This document shows, one piece after another, positions 1-8,047 of a DNA stretch of 64,000 bases. Position 1 is the stretch's first letter. The number at the start of each line of letters is the position of its first letter. The stretch spans positions 1 to 64,000 of the forward strand of contig NZ_WTWY01000012.1 in NCBI RefSeq assembly GCF_009870825.1, in the 5' to 3' direction. The position numbers and the translations under genes are program-made. Source of the DNA: Paenibacillus sp. USDA918EY (GTDB lineage Bacteria; Bacillota; Bacilli; Paenibacillales; Paenibacillaceae). The notes under the pieces were generated by a model. It worked only from the letters and a program-made list of their open reading frames with translations. It searched no databases and was not told the origin of the DNA.

Positions 1-508
1 AAAAACTGCACCTCCAATAGTTAGATGGTGTCTAACTATTGGGGTGCAGTTCAGTATAAGGAGGTTTGCTTAGGAGACATATGTAATGCGGGCTGGCAAT
101 CGGTATTCCATGAACGAAATCGACGACCCATGCCTTTGCGTCCCGGCTTTTCAACCGGTTTGCCCCAAAAGTCTGTATTCATTTGTTGATGAATCCATTT
201 CATAATGGGTTATTAAACAAAAGCGGCATTATGAAAATGATTGGATATAAACAGTATATTCGATGTATTTTCAAAAGGAAATAATAAAACTTTTATCTTG
301 AAGCAGCAGACCCATAGGCTCAAAATGGGTTTACTTGCTAAGTTGGCTGTATCATACTATTGTCCGCATTACATTTACTCATAGCAATAATTGCATGAAG
401 CACAAAAAGCTTAATGGAACAGTTGAAATTTTCTTACGCTGCCCCATTGAGTTTTTGTCATTTTCCTCAAAATTCCTGCCGAATTCATGTTGCTTTCTCA
501 TCAGCGCC
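1..508. other. Intergenic stretch at window edge
   Basis: No convincing gene is seen here apart from the inverted repeat at 4-51. A short AGGAGG at 59-64 precedes only a roughly 40-codon frame with no recognisable product. The right part (about 260-508) is AT-rich and lies downstream of the ger operon on the minus strand. The stretch may hold the remains of a mobile element whose body lies left of the window. Confidence 0.4.
4..51. repeat. Long imperfect inverted repeat, possible IS end or terminator
   Basis: The arms at 4-25 and 31-51 are complementary over about 21 positions with a single-base bulge and a 5-base loop (TGGTG). The right arm ends in GGGGTGCAGTT. IS3-family elements of Bacillales often carry terminal sequences of this look, so an IS edge is a reasonable guess. 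The other reading is a factor-independent terminator, but no T-run follows. Only the hairpin itself is seen directly. Confidence 0.4.
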
Positions 509-1606
509 CTATCCGCCTTTTGCCGCCTGCAGCTTGCTACGGATCCATGCTACCAGGAAGAGGAGCAGCCCGAACACAAGCAACGAGAAATCGAACCATA
601 TGTGACTCGTCGACAAATAACGTTCAAACTCGACGTCACTGGAAAGGCCCCAGAAGCTCACGATCAATGACAAAAATCCAAGCGGCAAGGCGAGCGCCCG
701 GTAATCCTTGAGTCCGCTCCATTCGGCAATGGCTGTCACGGCAGCGTAATGATAAGTGGACAATTCGATAAACGTGCCTGGCAGCCATACAGCTAACAGC
801 AGGGCATCGATATGCTGAAAAAATTCACCGAGTCCGATATATCGGACGACTTCGATAAACGGATAGTTCAATGTACCGGCATACTCGCCAAAAAGAAAAA
901 CGGATACAAGCCCGGACGCTGCAAGTGTGAGCATTTCTCCAAACCAGGCAGCCATTACGAATAACGCTGCCCTTCGCTTACTCGACAATAACGGGAAAAA
1001 CAATCCCAACAAAAGATACCCGGAGAACCAGGTGAATGGAACGATGGCTCCCTTAAGCGAAGGTACCGGACCTTTTCCCATGATCGGAAAAGCATTCGAT
1101 ACGGCCCATTCAGGAATCGTGAGAACGCTCAGTATTACGAACACAACGATGGTAACCGGAAGAAACAATTGCGCCAACCGGCCAAGCACCTCTACGCCCC
1201 CTCTAACCGCATATGCTACAAGAAACATTATGCCTCCCGAGATGACGAGGGGCGGGGTATTCTCCAAAAAGACGGAGGAAATGAAATCACTGTAAATTCG
1301 TAAAATTACGCTTGTCAGATAAGCGGCGTAAAATATGATGACTAATCCCGCCGCTTTCCCCAGTATTTTTCCAAAAATCCGCTTGCTGTACCCGATAATT
1401 GTTTCTTCCGGAAACATGCGGTTGAGCCGCAGCATGGCCAGCACGAAGAATATTCCGGCCAGATGCGACCAAATGGGCGACAACCATAAATCCCGACCCG
1501 CCGCCTCCCCCGCAATTTTGGGAATCAGCAGCAGACCGTCGTAGGCCATCAGGGAATAGAGTAGAAGCGCCAATTGCCCTGAAGATATTTTCCCTTTTTC
1601 CACCAT
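509..1606 (-). CDS. Spore germination protein GerB family (GerAB/GerKB-like permease)
   Basis: Membrane subunit of a ger-type nutrient germinant receptor in the inner spore membrane; related to amino acid permeases and thought to form the ligand-binding B subunit. The 365-residue protein has about ten hydrophobic segments and the expected length for GerAB. The frame is open to 1657, but ATG at 1606 is preceded by GAGGTG at 7 bases and gives the typical family N-terminus (MVEKGKISSGQ), so it was preferred. It is the last gene of the A-C-D-B operon, 14 bases after the small D gene. The specific germinant cannot be read from sequence. Family assignment is strong; subtype (GerK, GerB or other) is not settled. 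Confidence 0.9.
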   Translation of the reverse strand: MVEKGKISSGQLALLLYSLMAYDGLLLIPKIAGEAAGRDLWLSPIWSHLAGIFFVLAMLRLNRMFPEETIIGYSKRIFGKILGKAAGLVIIFYAAYLTSVILRIYSDFISSVFLENTPPLVISGGIMFLVAYAVRGGVEVLGRLAQLFLPVTIVVFVILSVLTIPEWAVSNAFPIMGKGPVPSLKGAIVPFTWFSGYLLLGLFFPLLSSKRRAALFVMAAWFGEMLTLAASGLVSVFLFGEYAGTLNYPFIEVVRYIGLGEFFQHIDALLLAVWLPGTFIELSTYHYAAVTAIAEWSGLKDYRALALPLGFLSLIVSFWGLSSDVEFERYLSTSHIWFDFSLLVFGLLLFLVAWIRSKLQAAKGG

Positions 1607-1620
1607 CTGCAAACACCTCA

Positions 1621-1845
1621 TCAACTTAATAAGCCGGAAAATGGTCTGTAGAGCCACTCAATCAATCGGATTGGGCCCGGCATTTCCGGAAATAACACGA
1701 CTAGCAGGGCGGATATCCAGCTAAAGACAGCGATGGCCACGAGTGTCCCACGTTCACGGACGCTGCTTTTGTCCAGACGAGCCCACTCGAAACTTACGAT
1801 AAGAGCTACGACTAGCGATATCCCCGCAACCTTCAGCCAAATCAT
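1621..1845 (-). CDS. Small two-helix membrane protein of ger operon (GerD-subunit type)
   Basis: A 74-residue protein with two predicted transmembrane helices (about residues 4-20 and 34-52). Its ATG at 1845 overlaps the gerC stop codon by four bases (ATGA), so it is translationally coupled. Small two-helix D genes linked to ger operons are known in Bacillus, where they modulate receptor function; this protein fits that description by size, topology and position. The same frame runs open to 1959 inside gerC, but those extra residues lack a ribosome site and a membrane character. It is not the unrelated lipoprotein GerD. Function is inferred from context. Confidence 0.75.
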   Translation of the reverse strand: MIWLKVAGISLVVALIVSFEWARLDKSSVRERGTLVAIAVFSWISALLVVLFPEMPGPIRLIEWLYRPFSGLLS

Positions 1846-3056
1846 GGTTTTGTAAGCTCCTTTTGCTGCTGTCCAAGGGGTGTGCTGTTCATGCCGATGC
1901 GGCGTAAGTTCACGCCGGCCTCCACCCGGACTTCCATCCCAGGGTAGAAACTCTTCCAATGCGGCTCAAGCTTGCTCCATCCGCGGGGATTCTCGCGGTT
2001 GATCGCTTCCCCGAAAGCAAAAATATCAGCGTGCATCCGCTGAGCATCATGAACGGTCTGTTTTACCATCTCCCGAATACGTTTTGCCACCGCCGCTTCT
2101 AGTAAGCGGGCATTTGCTGGATCGGCCATATCCAGACGGGATGTATTTTGGATCATACTCAGTTCCGAATCAACACGAATCATCATTTGCCACTCCCCTT
2201 TCTTCCGGGATGGAATCAAACGCGAATTGGAAGCGATGGTTATGAACGTCACCCGGGAGGGAGACCCGATCCCGAGGTCTACGGTTTGGACATCGTTTTT
2301 CAATTGATTCATCACCCACTTTGCAGCGAAAAACGAATTCCCCGTCATCGTTCCGACCATACGTCCCCGGTTAAAGACCGCATACCCCTTGATGTACGGC
2401 TCCCCACCTCCATCACCTCCGTTTTGCGGGACATCAACGAAGGGCAGGATCGCTGCGTTGTCATTGGTGCTTAAACGCTGAACAAGCCGACTTATCGTCA
2501 ACGGCTTATGAAAAACGCGCGCGGCTTCACCCTTCAGAAAGTCCGCTTTCGTCTGCTCCAACAAAAAAGGCGATTCGAAAAATTCCCGGACTTTTCCGTG
2601 AGTGACAAAGGGCACAACCCGCAGGCGGATTTCATTGTCCCGCACCAGGTAATCCAGTTGTTCTCGGAACCCGTCCCTTGCAAGCGATTCCCCGACAACC
2701 AGCACTTGAAGCTGCCCCCAATAAATCGTGCGCGGCAGCTTGAATTGCAGCCGCCCCTGCGCATCTGCCACCGTATCGCCGACCGCGTAGCGTATTATCG
2801 TTTTTCCGTCCCCTTTCTTTTGGTCCCCGCTTGGAGGCTTCCCGCTTTGCTTCTGTTCCGGCGCGACGATCTCCAAGATCAGTTCAATGTCTCCGTCCTC
2901 CGTCCGATCAAAACCCGCGCTCACAACGATGGCCAAGCTGTTCACTTCGTCGCTGTCCCAGCAGCCTGTCAAAGACAGGATGGCCGCTCCCGCCACTAAA
3001 GGCAGCAGCCGCTTGCCCAGTTGAACCATGACAGCTATCGGTTTACTTTTTCGCAT
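1842..3056 (-). CDS. Spore germination lipoprotein, Ger(x)C family
   Basis: C subunit of the germinant receptor, a lipoprotein on the outer face of the inner spore membrane. A signal peptide ends in the lipobox LTGC with the lipidated Cys at residue 32, followed by the family hallmark WDSDEVNSLAIV and, further on, the conserved block RLQFKLPRTIYWGQLQVLVVGE. At 404 residues it is of normal length. It starts 6 bases after the gerA stop codon and overlaps the next gene by 4 bases. The only G-rich ribosome site (GGGGG in the end of gerA) is rather distant, so expression probably depends on coupling to gerA. Needs Lgt and, probably, GerF-type lipidation for activity (family knowledge). Confidence 0.93.
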   Translation of the reverse strand: MRKSKPIAVMVQLGKRLLPLVAGAAILSLTGCWDSDEVNSLAIVVSAGFDRTEDGDIELILEIVAPEQKQSGKPPSGDQKKGDGKTIIRYAVGDTVADAQGRLQFKLPRTIYWGQLQVLVVGESLARDGFREQLDYLVRDNEIRLRVVPFVTHGKVREFFESPFLLEQTKADFLKGEAARVFHKPLTISRLVQRLSTNDNAAILPFVDVPQNGGDGGGEPYIKGYAVFNRGRMVGTMTGNSFFAAKWVMNQLKNDVQTVDLGIGSPSRVTFITIASNSRLIPSRKKGEWQMMIRVDSELSMIQNTSRLDMADPANARLLEAAVAKRIREMVKQTVHDAQRMHADIFAFGEAINRENPRGWSKLEPHWKSFYPGMEVRVEAGVNLRRIGMNSTPLGQQQKELTKP

Positions 3057-3062
3057 ATCGTT

Positions 3063-4604
3063 TCAATGGTCGCCCCCTTTCCCCGGATTCGGCCGCTGTC
3101 CCGGCGCGAGGCGCCGGCGGTTGCTTTTTGCCGAATATCTCGGGCGCATGATCATTTTCCACCAAGGGGCTCGAACTACCGCATCCTTCATATCGCTCGC
3201 CACAAACGGCGCGATCGGGGACATGTATGGAACGCCGAATGAGCGCAGCGTGCATAAATGAACCGCTATGGCAATCAGCCCATACATGACGCCAAGAATC
3301 CCGAGCATCCCTCCGGCCAAAACAAGCAGGAGACGCAGCAGGCGAACCGAGAATTCCAGCGAATAATGCGGGGCCGTAAATCCGGCGATGCCCGTAAAGG
3401 CGATGATGATCACGATCGGCGCCGATACGAGACCGGCGGATACCGCCGCCTCGCCTACAACGAGCGCGCCGACAATTGTTACCGCAGAACCAATTTGCCG
3501 CGGAAGACGAAGCCCCGCTTCCCGCAACACCTCAAATGCAAGCTGCATTATTAACACTTCCACGATGGTTGGAAACGGGATCTCCTCCCGCGAGGAAGCA
3601 ATGCTCATCAGGAGTTTGTTCGGAATCATTTCTTGATGGAAAGTCAGGAGCGCAACGTACACCGACGGAAGCGTTAGGGAAACAAACAGTGAAAAGTAGC
3701 GAAGAATCCGCAGCAAGCTGGAATATAACGAGCGATTGTAATAGTCGTCCACCGCCTGCAGCAGCGTTACGAACGTTACGGGAACGATCAACACGTCAGG
3801 CGTACCGTCGACTAGGATGACGATGCGGCCTTCGATCAATCCGGCCGCGGCGATATCAACCCGTTCCGTAAACTGATGTTGAGGGAACGGCGAGTAGGGA
3901 TCATCCTCCATAAATTCTTCTATATATCCGGTTTCCAGGAGGCTGTCCATATCAATACGTTTCAGGCGGTTTTCCACCTCCTGAATTAGATCCGGCTTTG
4001 CAATGCCCTCCATATAAGCGATATAAATCTCGGTTTCCGTATATCGGCCAAGCCGGAACGATTTTAATTTCAACTTGACGCTTTGGACCTTTCGCCGCAG
4101 GAGCGACAAATTGGTCGAAATCGATTCGGTAAACCCTTCCCGCGGCCCCCGCAACGACGTCTCGGTCTGCGGTTCTTCCACCGAGCGTTTATCCCATTTG
4201 GCGATCTTCAGCAGCAGTGCCCGGTTGCAATCCTCCAGCAGCAGCAAAGGATAACCTTTAATCAACTGTCTCACGCATTCATGGGCATCGGTGTGCTCCT
4301 CAATCGATCCGACGGGCAAAATCCTGTTTTTTATCGATGAAAAATCTAGGGGTTCCGAATCGGTCATCATCATAAGCGGCTTCAGAACGTTGTTGTCGAT
4401 CTCCAGTCTGTCCGACATGTCTGGAATGTAAACGAGTTGAGCCTCAAGCTCCTTGCCTACTCGGAAGGAGCGAAACACTACATCGTCGGCTTCTCCCAAA
4501 ATGTTTTTCAGCGATTCGACGTTCCGCTCAAGCGATAGAACAAGCGCCGTATGGGATGAAGAATTTTCATCGGTTGTTTTTGAGAATGAAGACCGTTTAT
4601 TCAT
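3063..4604 (-). CDS. Spore germination protein GerA family (GerAA/GerKA-like)
   Basis: A subunit of a ger-type germinant receptor. The 513-residue protein has a long soluble N-terminal domain (to about residue 300) and then four to six membrane helices, including the conserved stretch around PFPTIVEVLIMQLAFEVLREA and GLRLPRQIGSAVTIVGALVVGEAAV. The first ~20 residues are Ser/Thr-rich and variable, as is usual. Start at 4604 is supported by AGGTGA six to seven bases upstream. It is the first gene of the operon; the order A-C-(D)-B matches gerK-type rather than gerA-type operons. Expression in the forespore under sigma-G is expected for the family but no promoter was assigned here. Confidence 0.93.
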   Translation of the reverse strand: MNKRSSFSKTTDENSSSHTALVLSLERNVESLKNILGEADDVVFRSFRVGKELEAQLVYIPDMSDRLEIDNNVLKPLMMMTDSEPLDFSSIKNRILPVGSIEEHTDAHECVRQLIKGYPLLLLEDCNRALLLKIAKWDKRSVEEPQTETSLRGPREGFTESISTNLSLLRRKVQSVKLKLKSFRLGRYTETEIYIAYMEGIAKPDLIQEVENRLKRIDMDSLLETGYIEEFMEDDPYSPFPQHQFTERVDIAAAGLIEGRIVILVDGTPDVLIVPVTFVTLLQAVDDYYNRSLYSSLLRILRYFSLFVSLTLPSVYVALLTFHQEMIPNKLLMSIASSREEIPFPTIVEVLIMQLAFEVLREAGLRLPRQIGSAVTIVGALVVGEAAVSAGLVSAPIVIIIAFTGIAGFTAPHYSLEFSVRLLRLLLVLAGGMLGILGVMYGLIAIAVHLCTLRSFGVPYMSPIAPFVASDMKDAVVRAPWWKMIMRPRYSAKSNRRRLAPGQRPNPGKGGDH

Positions 4605-4741
4605 AACGGGTCACCTAGCCTATTCTGTGAAGTCCATTTCTCATGATTGACATCTGTTTTCTCTTCCTGTTATTTTTACCAAAAATAACATTTTAATTTC
4701 TTTATTCGTTCATCGGGCAATTTCATTTTCCATTAAATAGC

Positions 4742-4790
4742 GTGCATTTTGCACATAATTGTGTCATGTTATTTTATGTGCAAAATGCAC
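4742..4790. promoter_or_regulatory. Double dyad operator with embedded promoter, MarR type
   Basis: Two 17-base arms (4742-4758 and 4774-4790) form a perfect inverted repeat around a 15-base centre. Each arm itself contains the near-palindrome GTGCA-NNN-TGCAC, so there are two operators. A possible sigma-A promoter lies inside: TTGCAC at 4749-4754, 17-base spacer, TTTTAT at 4772-4777. Binding to both copies would cover -35 and -10. The site faces the truncated MarR gene, as expected for an autoregulated MarR-family repressor. The repeat is seen directly; its ligand is inferred. Confidence 0.6.
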
Positions 4791-4831
4791 ATTATTTTAA
4801 ATGAAAGAAGGGTAGTGTTTCAAAATCGGAT

Positions 4832-5107
4832 ATGCTTTCGGCCGTTAAAAGCGTTTTTGAAATAGCAGCCGCGGGGAAGATAACAATCTCCACAAAGGAG
4901 TTTGCTGCTCATACCTATCCATCAAGGGAAGATTCTCGGATTCGTTTGTCAGAATTGACAACATACGGGAAGGAACTCATTTCAATGATTAACCATACCC
5001 GTCAGCGTATCATGCGTGAAGCATTGGAGGATTGGACACCGGAGGAAAAAACAAACTTGTTGAATCATTTAAGGCGATTGTCTGATTCGTTGAACAAGTT
5101 CGACTGA
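4832..5107 (+). pseudogene. MarR-family regulator, 5'-truncated remnant
   Basis: A 91-codon frame whose C-terminal two thirds (REDSRIRLSELTTYGKELI onward, then the helix ending in LRRLSDSLNKFD) matches the wing and dimerisation helices of MarR-family repressors. The N-terminal dimerisation helices and the recognition helix are missing, and the first ~30 residues do not look like MarR. The frame is open only from 4802, and upstream lies directly the operator pair at 4742-4790. An internal deletion that joined the promoter/operator to the 3' part of the gene would explain this. A full MarR protein has about 140-150 residues. The product cannot bind DNA as a normal MarR dimer. Confidence 0.6.
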
Positions 5108-5120
5108 CTGCGGAACTAGA

Positions 5121-5187
5121 GTAAAGGGCAGAGAATTTCTGCCCCTCCTCATCAAACCGTACGCGAGGTTTTCCCTCATACGGCTTT
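5121..5187 (-). ncRNA. Group II intron domains V and VI
   Basis: On the minus strand, 5187-5154 folds into the domain V hairpin (AGCCGTATGAGG paired with CCTCGCGTACGGTT, GAAA-type loop), the catalytic core of the ribozyme. Directly after it, 5153-5121 forms domain VI with the stem GGGGCAGA/TCTGCCC and an unpaired A near 5122 that could be the branch nucleotide. The presence of both domains suggests that the RNA may still be splicing-competent. Confidence 0.8.
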
Positions 5188-5216
5188 CCGATGTTCGTCA
5201 TTCATGTGCATACAGA

Positions 5217-6509
5217 TTATAAGAGCGTTTTAAGCCCACATTGACTCGCCATGTGCCGGATCTCCCGGACCGTACTTTGCCACCGCGAAAGTTGTCTTTT
5301 CTTTGCATACCATTTCGCCAGACGCTGCACGATGTACCAATCCAACTTTGCCATCTTTCGTTGACTGTAGGCCGTATAGTAGTAGTTACGCCAGCCCTGA
5401 ATCTTCGGGTTTAGCCACTTCACATGTTCCATAAGTGACTTATGCCTCTGGTTAGGCGGGGACAGGCGTTCTTTTACCACTTCCCGGATGCGTTCTTCCG
5501 CTTTCCGGCACAGCCATTGCTGCGTTGTGTAGTACACTTTCCCCTGTGAGGTTTCGGCTTTCGTCTTGCGATGATGCATGCCTAGGAAATCAAACCCTTC
5601 TTCTCCTGTCCATAGCCCGACGATGCGCGTTTTGGTTGGATGCAGTGTTAGTTCCAGCCGCCCCATGATCGCATGGATAAGTTCATATGCCCGGTCTGCG
5701 TCTCTCTTCGTTTTGCATACAACGACGAGGTCGTCCGCATAACGCGTAAGTTCCCCGATTCCACTGCCATGTCGTTCCCACAGGATATCGAAGTAATTCA
5801 GATAAATGTTCGCAAGCAGCGGAGAGATTACACCGCCCTGTGGCGTTCCTAAATCTGAGCGCCTGACCTTTCCTTCCTCCATCACTCCCGCGTTCAGCCA
5901 CTTCCGCACCAACTTCAAGATGCGTCTATCGCTGATTCGCATTTCCACCAGTTTCATCAGCTTCTCTTGGTTAATATTGTCGAAGTAGCCTTGGATGTCG
6001 ACGTCGACCACCCAATTCCCTTTGCGGTTACATGCTTTTCGGATACGGTCAAGCGCCCCTTTCGCGCTTCGCTTCGGACGGAATCCAAAAGACGATTCCT
6101 GAAAATCCGCTTCAAAGATCGGTTCTATGACCCATTTTGCTGCCATCTGTATGACGCGATCCCGGACGGTGGGAATGCCCAGCGGTCTTTGCTTCCCGTC
6201 TTTCTTCGGAATGTAGTGCCGGCGAACAGGCTGTGGGTGATACTTGCCTTCCTTCAGGCATCTTTGGCACTCTTGCAAGAAGCGTGCTTCTCCCTGCTTC
6301 TCGATATCCGATAGTGTTTCTCCATCGATTCCGGCCGACCCTTTGTTGGCTCGCACCCTCCGCCAAGCCTCCTCTAAGATGTCCATGCGATAGACCTTGT
6401 CGTACAGTGCGTGGAATCTTCGCTTCTTATTTTCCTTGGCCGCATGACCTAGTTTTTCCTGGAGTTGTTGAACGTTTTCCTTTGGTGTCGTTAGCCGTTT
6501 GGCATTCAC
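5217..6509 (-). CDS. ltrA: Group II intron reverse transcriptase/maturase
   Basis: Intron-encoded protein that helps the RNA fold for splicing and copies it into DNA on retrohoming. The 430 residues hold the RT blocks (KDGKQRPLGIP, SSFGFRPKRSAKGAL, GTPQGGVISPLLANIYLNYFD), the catalytic YADD at residues 257-260 and the maturase X domain (KIQGWRNYYY). There is no C-terminal zinc or HNH endonuclease domain, as in class C proteins. All catalytic motifs are intact and no frameshift is seen. The start is GTG at 6509 with AGGAGG nine bases upstream. It lies in domain IV of the intron at 5116-7045. The gene is likely functional. Confidence 0.93.
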   Translation of the reverse strand: MNAKRLTTPKENVQQLQEKLGHAAKENKKRRFHALYDKVYRMDILEEAWRRVRANKGSAGIDGETLSDIEKQGEARFLQECQRCLKEGKYHPQPVRRHYIPKKDGKQRPLGIPTVRDRVIQMAAKWVIEPIFEADFQESSFGFRPKRSAKGALDRIRKACNRKGNWVVDVDIQGYFDNINQEKLMKLVEMRISDRRILKLVRKWLNAGVMEEGKVRRSDLGTPQGGVISPLLANIYLNYFDILWERHGSGIGELTRYADDLVVVCKTKRDADRAYELIHAIMGRLELTLHPTKTRIVGLWTGEEGFDFLGMHHRKTKAETSQGKVYYTTQQWLCRKAEERIREVVKERLSPPNQRHKSLMEHVKWLNPKIQGWRNYYYTAYSQRKMAKLDWYIVQRLAKWYAKKRQLSRWQSTVREIRHMASQCGLKTLL

Positions 6510-7050
6510 TGACTCGTACCTCCTAAAAAAAACATGAACAAAGCAGGGCTCCTTCCCTCCCGCAGGTTGTGTTGTCCTACGGTTCCTCGGTAGTATGAGC
6601 CCCTCGGACTCCCTTCCTGCAGACGATTCACTTCACCTTCCGGGCTTATAGAACGTCTCTTTACGGTCTCAAAAAAAAAATTTGAAATTCCATGCAGGGG
6701 AGGGTCTCCCCAGTTCACTGCATCTTCTTTCCGGACATGCCGCTCCCCTTACGCCGGAGGATTCTTCGTTGCTGCTCCAAGTTCCAGGCAACTTCCATGG
6801 CCTTCGTCCAATCTTACGAGACTCGGCTTCCTCTTGCCCCTCTTGCGAGGCCTTTTTGACGACGCGGCAGGATTCACTTGATGTTACGGCCTGATCGGTT
6901 GCTCGCCCCGTCTCTGACGGGTACTTTTGTCGATGCGCTTCTACACACAGATTTCGCTGTATGCAGGCATCCTAGCTACACGGGGGCTTGGCCCCTCCCG
7001 TGACCGGACTTTCACCGGCTAGAAGATGCGTGCTTGGCTGGGCACGCTAA

Positions 7051-7088
7051 GAAGAAAAAAGGACAGCCCCGGTAAGCCGGAACTGCCC
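7051..7088 (-). terminator. Rho-independent terminator, target site of the intron
   Basis: On the minus strand GGGCAGTTCCGG and CCGGGGCTGTCC form a 12-base stem (7061-7088) followed by TTTTTTTCTTC. It would end transcription of the DUF4386 gene. The group II intron begins six bases after the T-run. Confidence 0.8.
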
Positions 7089-7089
7089 T

Positions 7090-7131
7090 AAAACTGCGCA
7101 TCGTCATTTCTGCGCAGTTTCGTGTTTTTTT
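7090..7131 (+). terminator. Rho-independent terminator
   Basis: AAACTGCGCA (7091-7100) pairs with TGCGCAGTTT (7111-7120) and is followed by CGTGTTTTTTT. Before the intron inserted, it would have stood a few bases beyond the MarR gene and ended its transcript. Confidence 0.7.
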
Positions 7132-7227
7132 ATAAAACGGGTATTTTGAAATTCTCTTAAGGGTTTAAAACTTGCATCAAACGATAAGGCATCCGATCAT
7201 CTTGACGGTCAAAAACCTTCCGCTCGA

Positions 7228-7950
7228 TTATTTTGCTATAGACGAAGAAGCTGCTTTCATTCTCAATTTGGCAAGGGTCTCCCCATGAAATCCCTTCGCA
7301 ATGAGCCAGACTGCCAAGCTCATCTCGTAAACGCCTACAGGCAGCGCCATCAGTCCTTTTACCGCCGAATAGGGCCCGATGATCCCGAACATTTGCAGCA
7401 AACCAGCTATAAAAACCATTACCGCCGTTACCATTCCGAAGATCGCGAGCGGTCTAGGCACATAGCCCGTTCGATAAAGCAAATAACTATACAGACTTGT
7501 ATTGACGCCCAACATGAGATTTGGACCCAACATCGCCGTCCAGCGGTAAATCGCTTGCAGCAGCAGCCCCATTGGTTCAATATTGGTTTTACTGGCGAGG
7601 TCAGCCGTATCATAATACGAACTAAGTTGTAACAAGCCCAATATACTTACGAGACCGATCGCAATAAAAACGGCTTCCATAAAGCGAAAACAAAGGTACC
7701 CTAATGCAAGATGCTCATTCCAATGCCGAACGTATGGAAACAGCATCACTGCTGTACCAACAGCCGTCACCACAAGCAAAAGGTCATTGCATACGCCGAT
7801 TAAGATCTTCGTTTCCGATCCGTTTGCCACGGCCGTCTGCCATGATTCAGACAAAACCGGCCCATACAAAACAACCGCTATAATGGATGTCACTGCAGCA
7901 AGGATATAAAAAATCCCCAGTATTATGGCATTTCTTCGGTCTTGCTTCAT
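7228..7950 (-). CDS. DUF4386 family integral membrane protein
   Basis: A 240-residue protein with six to seven hydrophobic segments, beginning RRNAIILGIFYILAAVTSI and containing the family-typical GPNLMLGVNTSLYSYLLY block with a position near RTGYVPRPLAIFG. This matches DUF4386, a family of multi-pass membrane proteins of unknown function that is common in Bacillales and often lies beside a regulator gene. ATG at 7950 has AGGAGG eight bases upstream. It is divergent from the AraC-family gene at 8048, with about 97 bases between them, so the regulator may control it. No enzymatic motif is visible. Confidence 0.75.
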   Translation of the reverse strand: MKQDRRNAIILGIFYILAAVTSIIAVVLYGPVLSESWQTAVANGSETKILIGVCNDLLLVVTAVGTAVMLFPYVRHWNEHLALGYLCFRFMEAVFIAIGLVSILGLLQLSSYYDTADLASKTNIEPMGLLLQAIYRWTAMLGPNLMLGVNTSLYSYLLYRTGYVPRPLAIFGMVTAVMVFIAGLLQMFGIIGPYSAVKGLMALPVGVYEMSLAVWLIAKGFHGETLAKLRMKAASSSIAK

Positions 7951-8047
7951 CTTTTTTTCCTCCTAAGGATCATAATGTTATTGCTGATGGACGTATTGAA
8001 CACTTAGAATAACAATGACCTGCAAACACTTGGTATCCGGAGGTATT

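Larger units (their letters stand above)
5116..7045 (-). mobile_element. Group II intron with reverse transcriptase, class C-like
   Basis: A ribozyme retroelement of about 1.9 kb on the minus strand. The 5' end is placed at 7045, where the minus strand reads GTGCCCAGCC followed by the domain I stretch TCTAGCCGGTGAAAGTCCGG. The ORF (5217-6509) lies in domain IV, and domains V and VI follow at about 5154-5187 and 5121-5153. The insertion sits immediately behind a Rho-independent terminator hairpin plus T-run on the same strand (7051-7088), the target habit of group IIC introns, and the protein lacks an endonuclease domain, which agrees. The 3' boundary is approximate because the usual terminal AY is not evident. 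Confidence 0.85.

Noticed and set aside
335..670. Plus-strand frame of 111 codons overlapping the end of gerB
   Set aside because: Mostly in an AT-rich gap and then antisense to a clear gene; no ribosome site and no recognisable product.
4742..4790. Short repeated units considered as CRISPR
   Set aside because: Only two inverted copies with one short gap; this is an operator dyad, not direct repeats with spacers.
6506..6718. 70-codon minus frame inside the intron
   Set aside because: Lies in structured intron RNA upstream of the maturase; no ribosome site.
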